DNA of 64,000 nt from Butyrivibrio sp. (GCA_017620235.1 JAFZQT010000047.1:62001-126000), one strand, 5' to 3'; shown: positions 26,603-35,657, counted from the stretch's first letter. Program-made: numbers and translations. Notes: generated by a model not told the origin, from the letters alone.

Positions 26603-27703
26603 ATGTTAATGGTTGCATGGTCCGTAGTGCGTCTCATCTATTGGATGCTGGTAGTGCCATATCTTATTGGACAGCTTTTTAACTTTATATTACCTGAAGA
26701 AAAAAAGACATTAGGTACTACTTTCATACTCGGATTGCTTGTTTATTTAGCCTTATTTGAGGTGATCGCAATTCCATGTATGATACATTTTACATATTAT
26801 GCTTTTACGCATTGCAGAAGAATGTATGTGATAGTTGTATCACTTCTTGCTATTGCGGGTGCTTTTAAATTTGATAAGACAGTGTTCAAATTGAAGTTAC
26901 CTTTGGGGGGTAAGACAGAGACCAAAATTTATTGTGGGATTTTCGTCGCACTTGTGCTTTTTCAGATGGTGATGAGCCTTGTGTATGCTCCGTTTAACGG
27001 TGATGATGCCGATTATGTTGCTAACTCGGTTGCTGCGCAGCAGATGGATGTGATGAATACAGTGAATCCTAATCTCGGCGGAAATGTAAATCTTGATGTG
27101 AGACATGCGTTAGCGGTTATTACTATGTGGATTGCTTTTATTGCTAAGGTGTCATCGGTACATGCGGCAATAGTGTCACATGTTGTCATGCCGCTTTTTG
27201 TGATACCGATTGTTTATTATGTTTATTATCTCATCGGAAAGATTCTTTTTAATGAGAAAAAAGATTTTCTTCCCGTGTTCTTGATATTGTTAAATGTTTT
27301 AATGATCTTTGGAGATATGTCACTTCTTATAAGTCCGCCTGCGACATTCTTTTTGATGAGGAGTTGGCAGGGAAAGGCACTTTTTTGTAATCTTGTTCTT
27401 CCGATGGTATTTTGGGTGTTCTTGATGATGTTTGATGATGTATCCAAATCCGGTGAGATATCAGGAAATAAAGAAATGCTTAAGATAACGGCTCCTCTAT
27501 GGGGGATGCTTACTCTTGTGAATATGTTTTCAGGTATCTGCACAGAGCTTGGTGTTGCATTTGAATGTGTCCTAGTGGCGGTTCTTACGCTGATCTTATT
27601 ATTTAAATCAAAGAGATGGACTGTGCTTGTGGGAGCATTTATGTCGCTTATACCCAATCTCATCTACATTATAATCTGGTGGAAAATGGGAGGTAGGGCA
27701 TAA
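26603..27703 (+). CDS. DUF6077-like membrane protein, N-terminal part
   Basis: A 366-residue polytopic protein with nine or ten hydrophobic segments. NGDDADYVANSVAAQQMDVMN after the third or fourth span, LDVRHALAVITMWIAF, and FLMRSWQGKALFCNLVLP are landmarks I recognise from DUF6077 membrane proteins of Lachnospiraceae. Such proteins are normally about 600-650 residues and end in an external domain; this ORF stops after the membrane part. The missing C-terminal part is encoded in the next ORF, one base after the stop and in the next reading frame. Either a frameshift split the gene or the two halves are made separately. Confidence 0.7.
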   Translation: MLMVAWSVVRLIYWMLVVPYLIGQLFNFILPEEKKTLGTTFILGLLVYLALFEVIAIPCMIHFTYYAFTHCRRMYVIVVSLLAIAGAFKFDKTVFKLKLPLGGKTETKIYCGIFVALVLFQMVMSLVYAPFNGDDADYVANSVAAQQMDVMNTVNPNLGGNVNLDVRHALAVITMWIAFIAKVSSVHAAIVSHVVMPLFVIPIVYYVYYLIGKILFNEKKDFLPVFLILLNVLMIFGDMSLLISPPATFFLMRSWQGKALFCNLVLPMVFWVFLMMFDDVSKSGEISGNKEMLKITAPLWGMLTLVNMFSGICTELGVAFECVLVAVLTLILLFKSKRWTVLVGAFMSLIPNLIYIIIWWKMGGRA

Positions 27704-27704
27704 T

Positions 27705-28568
27705 ATGTACGGAATATTTATGGAATGTTTTGTTCTCCTTCGGCGCTATTTTGGAAGTGATGCAGATGGTGAATTGATGGCATATCTTAGAATAGCTATT
27801 TTCATTATTTCAGCAATCTACATCATAGCTAAGGAAAAAGATGCAGTTAAAAAGATACTCTTTGGAATAATGCCTCTTGTCATATTGGCAGGTTTTCTTT
27901 TGCCCATAACAAGGAAATTGTATGTTGCACAGGTTGATAAGGAAAATCCTGTGACATATTATAGAATATTGTGGCTGATACCTATTTATATTGTTATAGC
28001 ATATGCCGCTTGTATGCTTTTGATGAGATTGAAGGGCGATGCGGTAAGAAGAGCTGTAACGGTTGCAATAGTCCTTGTTATCATGCTTACAGGGAAGTGT
28101 GTTTATGTAAATGCAGAAATGCATAGGATTAAAGTAGAGAATCCTTATCATATTCCTCAGGATGTTATTGATATATGCGATATGATCACTCCTGCTGTCG
28201 GAGAGGAAAATCCGTGGGCAGTGTTCCCAGAAGAACTTGCATGGTTTGTCAGACAGTATGATGCACATATTCTTATGCCATACGGAGCAGATTATATTGA
28301 ACAAAATTATCCTAATCAAGTGCACAAGGTATTGAAAGAAGTCGAGATTGTTGACGGCGTTGAAATCGTAGATGCTGAAGAGCTTATGAATGCAGTAAGA
28401 GATGATGGAGGGAGGTTCGACGGACGAAGGTATGTTATTATGCCTGAGGATACGGAAACCAGAAGACTAAGCGAAGATTTGACAACATTTGGGCTTGAGC
28501 TTATTGATAAAGTAGGACATTATAACGTATATAAGGATCCGATTGAAGTAGGAGATTCGGATGAATAA
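27705..28568 (+). CDS. DUF6077-like membrane protein, C-terminal part
   Basis: A 287-residue protein with about four membrane spans followed by an external domain (about 150-287) containing IPQDVIDICDMI, AVFPEELAWFVRQYDAHILMPYGADYIEQNYPN and a final beta-rich segment. This is the usual C-terminal end of DUF6077-like proteins. Together with the previous ORF it totals about 653 residues. A GGGAGGT 10 bases before the ATG could serve as a start signal, so the half-protein may be translated independently. The stop overlaps the LicD start by 8 bases. Confidence 0.65.
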   Translation: MYGIFMECFVLLRRYFGSDADGELMAYLRIAIFIISAIYIIAKEKDAVKKILFGIMPLVILAGFLLPITRKLYVAQVDKENPVTYYRILWLIPIYIVIAYAACMLLMRLKGDAVRRAVTVAIVLVIMLTGKCVYVNAEMHRIKVENPYHIPQDVIDICDMITPAVGEENPWAVFPEELAWFVRQYDAHILMPYGADYIEQNYPNQVHKVLKEVEIVDGVEIVDAEELMNAVRDDGGRFDGRRYVIMPEDTETRRLSEDLTTFGLELIDKVGHYNVYKDPIEVGDSDE

Positions 28569-29436
28569 AGAAGTACAACAATACCTTGACAGAGTGCATG
28601 AGTCGGACTTTGCCATGCTCTGTGAGGTTGACAGAATTTGCAAAAAACATAATATACAGTATTATCTTCACGGAGGTACGTTTCTTGGTGCTGTGAGACA
28701 TCAGGATTTTATTCCGTGGGATGACGATGTGGACATTCTCTTTTTGCGTGAAGACTATGAGAGATTTCTTGATGTCTACGAAAATGAGGCGGATGAGAGA
28801 TTTAAACTTTTAAGGTTTGAGAAATATCCACAGTTCTTTGATTTCATCACAAAGATTGCGGATTATGATCTTACATATGAGAGCACAAGTTTTGGTGCTG
28901 AAGATTTTTATGGCAATAGATATTCGCATCCGACACTTGACCTTTTTGTATTCGATAAAGAGGCAGAGAATCATAAGTGGCAGCTTGTAAGAATGAAGCT
29001 TCTCTATGCACTCGCAATGGGACACAGACCGTATGTTGATTATTCAAAATTTAAGGGTGTGATGAAGGCTGTTTCTTTCCTTCTTACAACTGTTGGAAAG
29101 TGCATTCCTTTTAAAGTGATCGCGTATAAGTATATTAAACTTCAGACACTTGGAGGTCTTGCAAAGAGAGCTTCGAGTGACGTTGCGGGGTCAGGAGATG
29201 AGACAACTCTTTTCATTTCTAACGAGCAGCCCGATCCCAGGTACTGGGGACTTGATTTTGATGCAGATCACCTTATCTATGGACCTGATGTTGCCAAGAT
29301 AAGGGATAAGGATTTTCCTATTCCGAAGAATCACGACAAGTGGCTTAAGAAGACTTATAAGGATTATATGAGCCTTCCACCTGAGGATAAGAGAGTTCCT
29401 ATGCATGTCAATGTTATAAAAAAGAATGAGGAATGA
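28561..29436 (+). CDS. LicD-family phosphotransferase
   Basis: A 291-residue nucleotidyltransferase-fold protein. YYLHGGTFLGAVRHQDFIPWDDDVDILF (residues about 37-64) holds the LicD signature with the DDDxD metal site; other family-like parts are ITKIADYDLTYE and HPTLDLFVFD. LicD proteins move phosphorylcholine, or other phospho-alcohols from CDP-activated donors, onto teichoic acids or surface glycans. The next gene encodes a cytidylyltransferase that could make the CDP-donor. Whether the alcohol is choline, glycerol, ribitol or another is not visible. Confidence 0.87.
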   Translation: MNKEVQQYLDRVHESDFAMLCEVDRICKKHNIQYYLHGGTFLGAVRHQDFIPWDDDVDILFLREDYERFLDVYENEADERFKLLRFEKYPQFFDFITKIADYDLTYESTSFGAEDFYGNRYSHPTLDLFVFDKEAENHKWQLVRMKLLYALAMGHRPYVDYSKFKGVMKAVSFLLTTVGKCIPFKVIAYKYIKLQTLGGLAKRASSDVAGSGDETTLFISNEQPDPRYWGLDFDADHLIYGPDVAKIRDKDFPIPKNHDKWLKKTYKDYMSLPPEDKRVPMHVNVIKKNEE

Positions 29437-29441
29437 TTGTT

Positions 29442-30155
29442 ATGAAGACAGTAGCACTTATAATTGCCGGAGGCACGGGTGCAAGAATGAAGCAGGACAT
29501 TCCCAAACAGTTTCTTACAGTAAATGAGAAGCCTGTTATTGTATATACGCTTGAAGCGTTTCAGAATCATCCTGAGATAGATTCGATCGCTGTAGTGTGT
29601 GTCGAAGGTTGGGAACAGATGCTTATGGCTTATGCCCGACAGTTTAATATCTCAAAACTTGAGCATGTTGTCGGCGGTGGAGAAAACGGACAGGGCTCCA
29701 TACGAAACGGCGTGTATGAACTTGAAAAACATTTTGATGCTGATTCGATAGTGCTTATCCACGATGCGATAAGACCTATGGTTTCCGCTGAGATCATATC
29801 AGATTGCATTATGAAGACAAAGCAGTATGGGAATGCCATCACAGCTATTCCGTGTGCGGAAGCAATGCTTACTACATCAGATGGTGAAATGTCAGATAAG
29901 ACATATCCCAGGGATAACCTCAAGAGAACTCAGACTCCGCAGGGATTCAGGCTCGGAGAGATCTGTGACCTTCACAGAGAGGCTCTTTCAAAGGGGATAA
30001 CCAATTCTGTCGCATCATGTACGCTTATGACGGAACTTGGCAGAAAAGTATATTTTTCACAGGGGTCTGAGAAAAATATAAAACTTACGACAGTAGACGA
30101 TATTGACATCTTTAAGGCACTTCTTATGAGCAAAAGGAGTGAATGGTTGAAGTAA
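29442..30155 (+). CDS. IspD/TarI-family cytidylyltransferase
   Basis: A 237-residue protein. VALIIAGGTGARMKQDIPKQFL is the CTP-binding loop, followed by EKPVIVYTLEAFQ, ENGQGSIRNGVYEL, LIHDAIRPMVSAEII, TQTPQGFRLGEI and NIKLTTVDDIDIFKALL. The family includes IspD (CDP-methylerythritol) and TarI (CDP-ribitol). Position directly after LicD favours a CDP-polyol or CDP-alcohol donor for glycan decoration over isoprenoid synthesis. The reductase TarJ that usually accompanies TarI is not in the window. The ATG at 29442 is chosen since GAGG lies 10 bases upstream; an ATG at 29433 is too close to it. Confidence 0.85.
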   Translation: MKTVALIIAGGTGARMKQDIPKQFLTVNEKPVIVYTLEAFQNHPEIDSIAVVCVEGWEQMLMAYARQFNISKLEHVVGGGENGQGSIRNGVYELEKHFDADSIVLIHDAIRPMVSAEIISDCIMKTKQYGNAITAIPCAEAMLTTSDGEMSDKTYPRDNLKRTQTPQGFRLGEICDLHREALSKGITNSVASCTLMTELGRKVYFSQGSEKNIKLTTVDDIDIFKALLMSKRSEWLK

Positions 30156-30156
30156 A

Positions 30157-31608
30157 ATGCTTTTTAATTCATATGAGTTTATGCTTTTATTTCTGCCGAT
30201 ATTTCTTGCGGCGTATTTCCTGATAAGGACTAATATTAAAGATCATAAGAAAAAAGAAAGCTATTTGAATGTATTTATGATTCTGGGCGCACTTATTTTC
30301 TATGGTCTTTTTGACTTTAAAAATTCAGTGATTTTGTGTATGAGTATATTTCTCAACATAAATGTCATAAATTGTATCAGACTAAAGAAAAATACTAAGG
30401 TCTGGATGATCGCAGGTGTTGTTACAAATGTCGCGGTTCTATTTTTCTTTAAGTACAGTGCAGTATACAACGGGATGTTCTTTCCTGTTGCGATCAGTTT
30501 TTATACATTCAATCAGATTTCCTATATTGTTGATTTTTACAGGGGTGAGATCAAAGAATATGACATGATGGATTATCTCATTTACATCTTGTTTTTTCCA
30601 AAGATTCTTCAGGGACCGCTTATGTGCTTTGCTGATTTTAACAGTGGGCTGAAAAGAGCTTATGAAGAAAACATGGACTGGGAAAAAATCATGCGTGGGT
30701 TACTTCTTTTGTCCATGGGATTGTTTAAGAAGGTTATTCTGGCGGATACATTTGCAAAGGCTGTTGAATACGGCTTCTCCGCTATTCCAAATCTTGGAAG
30801 AACAGAGGCTATTCTTACCGCTGTGTTCTATTCTTTTCAGTTGTATTTTGATTTTAGCGGTTATTGCGATATCGCAGCTTCGGTGTGTCTTATGATGGGA
30901 TTTGAGCTTGCACTCAATTTTGATTCGCCGTACAAAGCTGTTGATATAGGCGATTTCTGGGATAGATGGCACATAACTCTCACTAAGTTTGTTACCAAGT
31001 ATGTATATATTCCGCTTGGTGGCAGCAGAAAAGGGCAGTTAAGGACATACCTAAATATCTTCTTTGTGTTTTTGTTGAGCGGTATCTGGCACGGCAATGG
31101 CAGTACTTTTGTTGTGTGGGGGATCATGCACGGTGTTCTGAGTATCATTACAAGGATGGTAAAAAAAGCCGGAAAAAAGGGAGCGGACAGCAGATTGGCA
31201 GCAATTTGCAAAAAGTTATTCGGAACTTTTTTTACCTTCGTCTATGTTACTGCGGCATGGGTGTTCTTCAGGGCGGAAAGCATATCTGATGCACTTCTTC
31301 TTTTTAAGAGGATGTTTGTCGGCGGAATAAGACCTTTTTACAGTACATTTGCGGATGGATTTAATCTTGATGAGATATGGTATGTGATAAAGGTGACTCC
31401 GATTATGAAGTTTAGCTTTGCGTGGGATATATGCTTATGGCTGTTTCTTATTGTCGGAAGTGCTATTATCTTTTTTGGCAAAAACGCCATCGCGTATTCT
31501 AAGGAATGTAAGATAAATCTTGGTACAACAGTACTTACTGCGGTGCTTATGATCTGGAGTATAATAAGTTTTTCTGGCGTAAGCACATTTCTTTATATGA
31601 ATTTCTAA
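30157..31608 (+). CDS. MBOAT O-acyltransferase (second copy)
   Basis: A 483-residue polytopic protein. FNSYEFMLLFLPIFLAAYFL at the start, FFPKILQGPLMCF, DFWDRWHITLTKFVTKYVYIP and the catalytic His in SGIWHGNGSTFVVWGIMHG identify the MBOAT family. It is clearly diverged from the MBOAT at 19647, so the two probably act on different acceptors. The following gene encodes a membrane-anchored SGNH-like protein, the usual partner. It begins one base after the cytidylyltransferase stop. Confidence 0.92.
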   Translation: MLFNSYEFMLLFLPIFLAAYFLIRTNIKDHKKKESYLNVFMILGALIFYGLFDFKNSVILCMSIFLNINVINCIRLKKNTKVWMIAGVVTNVAVLFFFKYSAVYNGMFFPVAISFYTFNQISYIVDFYRGEIKEYDMMDYLIYILFFPKILQGPLMCFADFNSGLKRAYEENMDWEKIMRGLLLLSMGLFKKVILADTFAKAVEYGFSAIPNLGRTEAILTAVFYSFQLYFDFSGYCDIAASVCLMMGFELALNFDSPYKAVDIGDFWDRWHITLTKFVTKYVYIPLGGSRKGQLRTYLNIFFVFLLSGIWHGNGSTFVVWGIMHGVLSIITRMVKKAGKKGADSRLAAICKKLFGTFFTFVYVTAAWVFFRAESISDALLLFKRMFVGGIRPFYSTFADGFNLDEIWYVIKVTPIMKFSFAWDICLWLFLIVGSAIIFFGKNAIAYSKECKINLGTTVLTAVLMIWSIISFSGVSTFLYMNF

Positions 31609-31609
31609 A

Positions 31610-31627
31610 AGCCGGCTGAATGACCGG
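31610..31627 (+). other. Short hairpin between the MBOAT gene and its SGNH partner
   Basis: GCCGGC-TGAAT-G-ACCGGC: GCCGG and CCGGC arms pair around a loop of about 8 nt. No T-run follows, so it is more likely a leader or RNA-stability hairpin than a terminator. Confidence 0.4.
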
Positions 31628-31653
31628 CAAACATGGGGCGGGAATCGATCATT

Positions 31654-32724
31654 ATGAAAAGCTATAGAAAGTACTTTTTCATCTTAATAAGTATGGTGCT
31701 TGCGGTATTCGTTGTCTTTGGAGCACTTGTGGTATATGTGGATCCTTTTTTTCATTTTCATTCACCTGTGGGGGGATTTCCATATATTGTAGATAATCAG
31801 CTCAGTCAGAATCCGGGAATGGCAAAGAATATGACATATGACGGATGTATCATAGGATCGTCAATGACGGTTAATTTTGATACGGATGATTTTAAGGATA
31901 TTCTTGGAACTGATACGGTGAAGCTTAGTTACAGCGGAGCATATCCCAGGGATGATTACAATATTCTTTCTATCGTGTTTGATAAGAATACTTATGCCAG
32001 AAAGAGAAAACCCGTTAAGCAGGTTTATTTTGCAATGGATATTCCAACTATGACGGCAGATCCTGATGAAACAAAGTATCCGCTTCCGATGTATTTATAT
32101 GACAAGAGTGTCATTAATGATGTAAAATATCTCATAAATAAAGATGTTTTATTTGAATATATTTTTCGTCCTGCCATTCAGAGAAAAGGCTCAGATCTTT
32201 CAGAGATCTATTTTAGCTGGTGGACACCTGAGTATTACAATGTTCAGTGGGTTATGCACAATTATGAACAGCCGGAAATAAATCCTGTTGAGGCGGCAAA
32301 GGATGCGCTTATTGAAAGAACGGAAACAAATCTTACAAAGAATATACTTCCTTTTGTTGAGGATAATCCCGGTACACAGTTTTATTTCTTTTTCCCGCCA
32401 TACAGCATTTTGTATTGGAACAATGTTAAGCGTGAGAATACTTTTGAAGCGACAATGGAGCAGTACAGATATGTAGCGGAGAGGCTTCTTCAACATAATA
32501 ATGTCAGGTTGTTTTATTTCCAAACGATGGATGAGACCTTGGACCTCAACAATTATGCGGATTATTCACATTATAAACCCGCAATTAACAAATTTATGGT
32601 AGAATGCTTTAAAGACGGAAAATATGAAATTAAATCCATTGAGGAAATGGATAAGGGGTTGTTGACTGTTAGAAAAATGGTTGCAGATTATGATTATGCA
32701 CACCTTTTTTCAAAGAAATGGTAA
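31654..32724 (+). CDS. SGNH/AlgJ-like membrane-anchored protein, partner of MBOAT
   Basis: A 356-residue protein with an N-terminal span (about 8-28) and an external domain. YDGCIIGSSMTVNFDTDDF gives the block I Ser, FAMDIPTMTADPDE resembles the middle block, and NNYADYSHYKPAINKFM near the C-terminus gives the Asp/His pair. I chose the ATG at 31654 over the ATG at 31633, which lacks an SD and lies against the upstream hairpin. It directly follows an MBOAT gene, as AlgJ/AlgX follow AlgI, and would complete acyl transfer to an exported glycan. Confidence 0.72.
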   Translation: MKSYRKYFFILISMVLAVFVVFGALVVYVDPFFHFHSPVGGFPYIVDNQLSQNPGMAKNMTYDGCIIGSSMTVNFDTDDFKDILGTDTVKLSYSGAYPRDDYNILSIVFDKNTYARKRKPVKQVYFAMDIPTMTADPDETKYPLPMYLYDKSVINDVKYLINKDVLFEYIFRPAIQRKGSDLSEIYFSWWTPEYYNVQWVMHNYEQPEINPVEAAKDALIERTETNLTKNILPFVEDNPGTQFYFFFPPYSILYWNNVKRENTFEATMEQYRYVAERLLQHNNVRLFYFQTMDETLDLNNYADYSHYKPAINKFMVECFKDGKYEIKSIEEMDKGLLTVRKMVADYDYAHLFSKKW

Positions 32725-32740
32725 GAAAGACCGCGGATAT

Positions 32741-34207
32741 ATGAAACACGAGAGAGTGCAGAAAGTATTAAATTGTGGTATGGGAATCTTATCGTTTCTG
32801 GCGATCGTATTTATGGTAGGAACGATTGTCAGAGCGGCTATGTTTGTTGTGCCGGTATCGGATGATTATTGGTATGCAAAGGCAGGAATCGGAGTTAGTG
32901 GGATTTGGGACCGCTTTATTTCTGCCTGTAAATTCACCCATGAGGCATATAAGCATGAGCAGGGGGCATATTTCACCTCATTTATCGGTTCGTTTTTCAA
33001 TCCGGTAGCTAGTGGCAGTTTTCTTGATATGAAGATTGCTATGGTGATCAATGTGATGCTTGTTTTCGGCGCGATTGTTTTTTTGACCGGTGTACTAATG
33101 AAAAATGCAGCAAATGTAGGCGTGCATGTTGTGCTGTTTGTGATGCTGGTCGTGATATTTCCGTTTACGGTGTATGATTCTTTTAAAGAGGTGTTTTACT
33201 GGTATTCGGGAGCTTGTGCATATGGTTTTTCCATCGCATTTGGGCTTATATCGCTTGGACTTTTTATTATTTATAACTTCAACAAAGAAGTTGCACTGAC
33301 AGGAAGAGAACCGGCGGTATGCGCAGCACTTCTTGGTTTTTTGGCAGCTGGAGCATCCCTTGCAATAGCGGGAACATTTTTGTATTTTCTTTTATGTACA
33401 GTTATCTATTTTGCGATTAAGAGAAGAAGACTTGAAAAAGATAATATGTTAATATTTATTACATGTCTTGCGGGGGCTGTTGTAAACTGGCTCGCTCCCG
33501 GTAATTTATTGGGACGTGTAGTGGAAAACAGTGGCGTGGTTGATATGAAAGCTGTTATAGGTCACGCATTTGGGCATTATATTTATACGTTAAGGTGGCT
33601 TTTTGCAAGTAGAAACTATCTTGTTCTGATCGTCAGCCTTGTGGTTGTCGGATACCTTATTTATGATAAGATAGTGCTTTGTAAAGGGGCTTGGATAGTG
33701 ATCGGAGTTATGTTTTTTGCAGCTCCGCTTATAACAGTTTTTGCAGTAACATTGGGATATGGCATGGAGCAGGTTCCGAACAGATGCTTTTTTATCGTTG
33801 TGATGGCTATGACTGCCGCATTTGATAATCTGGCATTGTTTATCGGATGGTTATTGGGAAGAACCTTGAAGGGACATAAGAAAATGTCCGTTCTTGCGGT
33901 TCTTTATGCGATTATTTTCGTGTGCTTTATAGCGACACCTTTTTCACCGGGGGAGTTTTGCACTGTCGCACTTAGCAGGCAGCTCTACAGCGGTGAATTT
34001 CAAAAAAATTATGTTGAGACAAAAAAGCTTGTCGACAGCTTATCGGGTATGAAAGATAAGGATGTCAAAGTGGATGTTCCGACGAATCCTGAAACTATCG
34101 GGAATTTTTATTCCTTCTTTTTGCTTGATGATCCTGAAAGCAGGGTCAACAGTGATGTGGCAAAGGTATACGGATTGAGCTCTATATCCAATATTAGAGA
34201 GGAATGA
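32741..34207 (+). CDS. Polytopic membrane protein, DUF6056-like (second copy)
   Basis: A 488-residue protein with about 11 hydrophobic segments. VPVSDDYWYAKAG follows the first span, FYWYSGACAYGFS sits near residue 165, and WLAPGNLLGR near 250. The same three landmarks occur in the gene at 628, showing paralogy. The ATG at 32741 follows the previous stop; the frame is open further up but would overlap the SGNH gene by 44 bases. It is probably an outer-face glycosyltransferase of GT-C type, by fold only. Confidence 0.7.
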   Translation: MKHERVQKVLNCGMGILSFLAIVFMVGTIVRAAMFVVPVSDDYWYAKAGIGVSGIWDRFISACKFTHEAYKHEQGAYFTSFIGSFFNPVASGSFLDMKIAMVINVMLVFGAIVFLTGVLMKNAANVGVHVVLFVMLVVIFPFTVYDSFKEVFYWYSGACAYGFSIAFGLISLGLFIIYNFNKEVALTGREPAVCAALLGFLAAGASLAIAGTFLYFLLCTVIYFAIKRRRLEKDNMLIFITCLAGAVVNWLAPGNLLGRVVENSGVVDMKAVIGHAFGHYIYTLRWLFASRNYLVLIVSLVVVGYLIYDKIVLCKGAWIVIGVMFFAAPLITVFAVTLGYGMEQVPNRCFFIVVMAMTAAFDNLALFIGWLLGRTLKGHKKMSVLAVLYAIIFVCFIATPFSPGEFCTVALSRQLYSGEFQKNYVETKKLVDSLSGMKDKDVKVDVPTNPETIGNFYSFFLLDDPESRVNSDVAKVYGLSSISNIREE

Positions 34208-34214
34208 TGTAGTA

Positions 34215-35657
34215 ATGAGAAAAAAGAGAAATAGAAGAGAAGATTTTGATATATATAGCGATGATGATTTTGATATTATCGCAGATGATGACGATTTAGA
34301 AGACTTTGAAGATGAAGTCGGCTATGACGGTGATTATAGAGATGATTATAGTGACGATTATAGAGATGACTATGAAGATGATTATAGGGATGATCCTGAT
34401 GTAGGCTTCGAAGAGGGATATGAAGATGACTATAGGGATGATTTCTATGATTTTGATAAAGAGGATTTAAAACCTGCCAAAGACAGCAAACGTTTTGAAG
34501 ACTACGATGATGATGATTTTTCTACAGACTACGAGGATGATGAGCAGGAGGATGAGTACATGCGGGACTATAAAGATAACAGGCGCGGAAGTCGGCGTTC
34601 AAAGCGATACAGGGATGATGACGAGTACTACGAGGATGATGAAAGAGCCGATTACGATGAAGACGACGATTATGACGGAAAAGGAAAGATTCCGCGTTGG
34701 GCTCACTTTGTAGTATTGGGCATTATTGTAGTTATTATATTGTATTATGTTATTCAATTTGTAAAATGGGATAACAGCAGTATTGAACTGAAAGAATCGG
34801 ATGAAAAGAATATTGCTGAGGAAATTCAGGATTATCCCAGTTATCTGTCTGATGAGCAGATGGCGGGACATAATTATGACGATGAGGAGATGATCCTCAT
34901 GATCGGAAATGATGCGATTACTTTTGATATGGGTGATACCGGAATCGCAAGTCAGATTGAGAAGGCTACCGGAGCGACATGTATAAGCGCCGGATTCCCT
35001 GAATCGACCATTGCACGCTCGGCAGGCGGTGACGATCCGCTTGATGCGTTTTGTTTTCCGGGTGTTATTGATGCAATTACAACCGGTGATTATTCGAAGC
35101 TTCACGATGCAGCAGGTTCAACCGGAAATTCGACGTATGAAGACAGTGTAAAAGCGCTTGAGGATGTTGATTTTGACAAGATAGATACTTTGGTTGTCGA
35201 TTATAATGCGCAGGACCTTCTTAAGGCGAGAATCGGTAGAGACCCCGGTGATCCGATGAATGAGGTTACATATAGCGGAGCGCTTGCTTCGGGAATCAAA
35301 AAGTTTAAGGAAAAATATCCTCATATCAGGGTGGTATTTATGACTCTGACTTATTGTTATGGCTACGATAAGGATGGAAAGATAGTTCCCGGAGATAAGC
35401 TGGAATTAGGAAACGGTGATATTTTCGAATATTTCAATCTTATGATGATGGTCTGCTCAGCATCTGAGTATGCCGGAGTAAGTGTTCTCGACAATTATAA
35501 CGGAAATGTATCGGAGCAAAACAGTAAAGAGATGCTTGTTGATAATATTCATGTCAGTGCTGAGTGTAATAAGCAGATTGCAGAACATTTTGCAGAATTC
35601 TTTGGAAAGATTGTGGCCATGGAAAAAGGAACGGGAGAAGAGGAAACGGAAGAATGA
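34215..35657 (+). CDS. Membrane-anchored SGNH-like protein with Asp/Tyr-repeat cytoplasmic tail; catalytic residues lost
   Basis: A 480-residue protein. Residues 1-155 are an acidic low-complexity tail with repeats such as YRDDYSDDYRDDYEDDYRDD. One membrane span follows (about 163-184), then an external domain (about 215-470) resembling the SGNH lipoprotein at 15562. In that alignment block I GDS becomes GND (MIGNDAIT), block III GAND becomes NAQD (DYNAQDLL), and only the block V DxxH survives (DNIHVSAE). The Ser and Asn needed for hydrolysis are therefore missing; a binding or scaffold role is more likely than catalysis (inference). Two further proteins of this window (36540, 58998) have similar tails. 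The stop overlaps the next ATG. Confidence 0.78.
   Translation: MRKKRNRREDFDIYSDDDFDIIADDDDLEDFEDEVGYDGDYRDDYSDDYRDDYEDDYRDDPDVGFEEGYEDDYRDDFYDFDKEDLKPAKDSKRFEDYDDDDFSTDYEDDEQEDEYMRDYKDNRRGSRRSKRYRDDDEYYEDDERADYDEDDDYDGKGKIPRWAHFVVLGIIVVIILYYVIQFVKWDNSSIELKESDEKNIAEEIQDYPSYLSDEQMAGHNYDDEEMILMIGNDAITFDMGDTGIASQIEKATGATCISAGFPESTIARSAGGDDPLDAFCFPGVIDAITTGDYSKLHDAAGSTGNSTYEDSVKALEDVDFDKIDTLVVDYNAQDLLKARIGRDPGDPMNEVTYSGALASGIKKFKEKYPHIRVVFMTLTYCYGYDKDGKIVPGDKLELGNGDIFEYFNLMMMVCSASEYAGVSVLDNYNGNVSEQNSKEMLVDNIHVSAECNKQIAEHFAEFFGKIVAMEKGTGEEETEE

Noticed and set aside
29442..30155. Calling the cytidylyltransferase ispD outright
   Set aside because: TarI and IspD cannot be separated by eye, and the LicD neighbour argues against a purely isoprenoid role.
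34215..34700. Asp/Tyr repeats considered as a possible CRISPR or tandem DNA repeat
   Set aside because: Units are degenerate at DNA level, of irregular spacing and in frame; they are protein low-complexity, not spacers.
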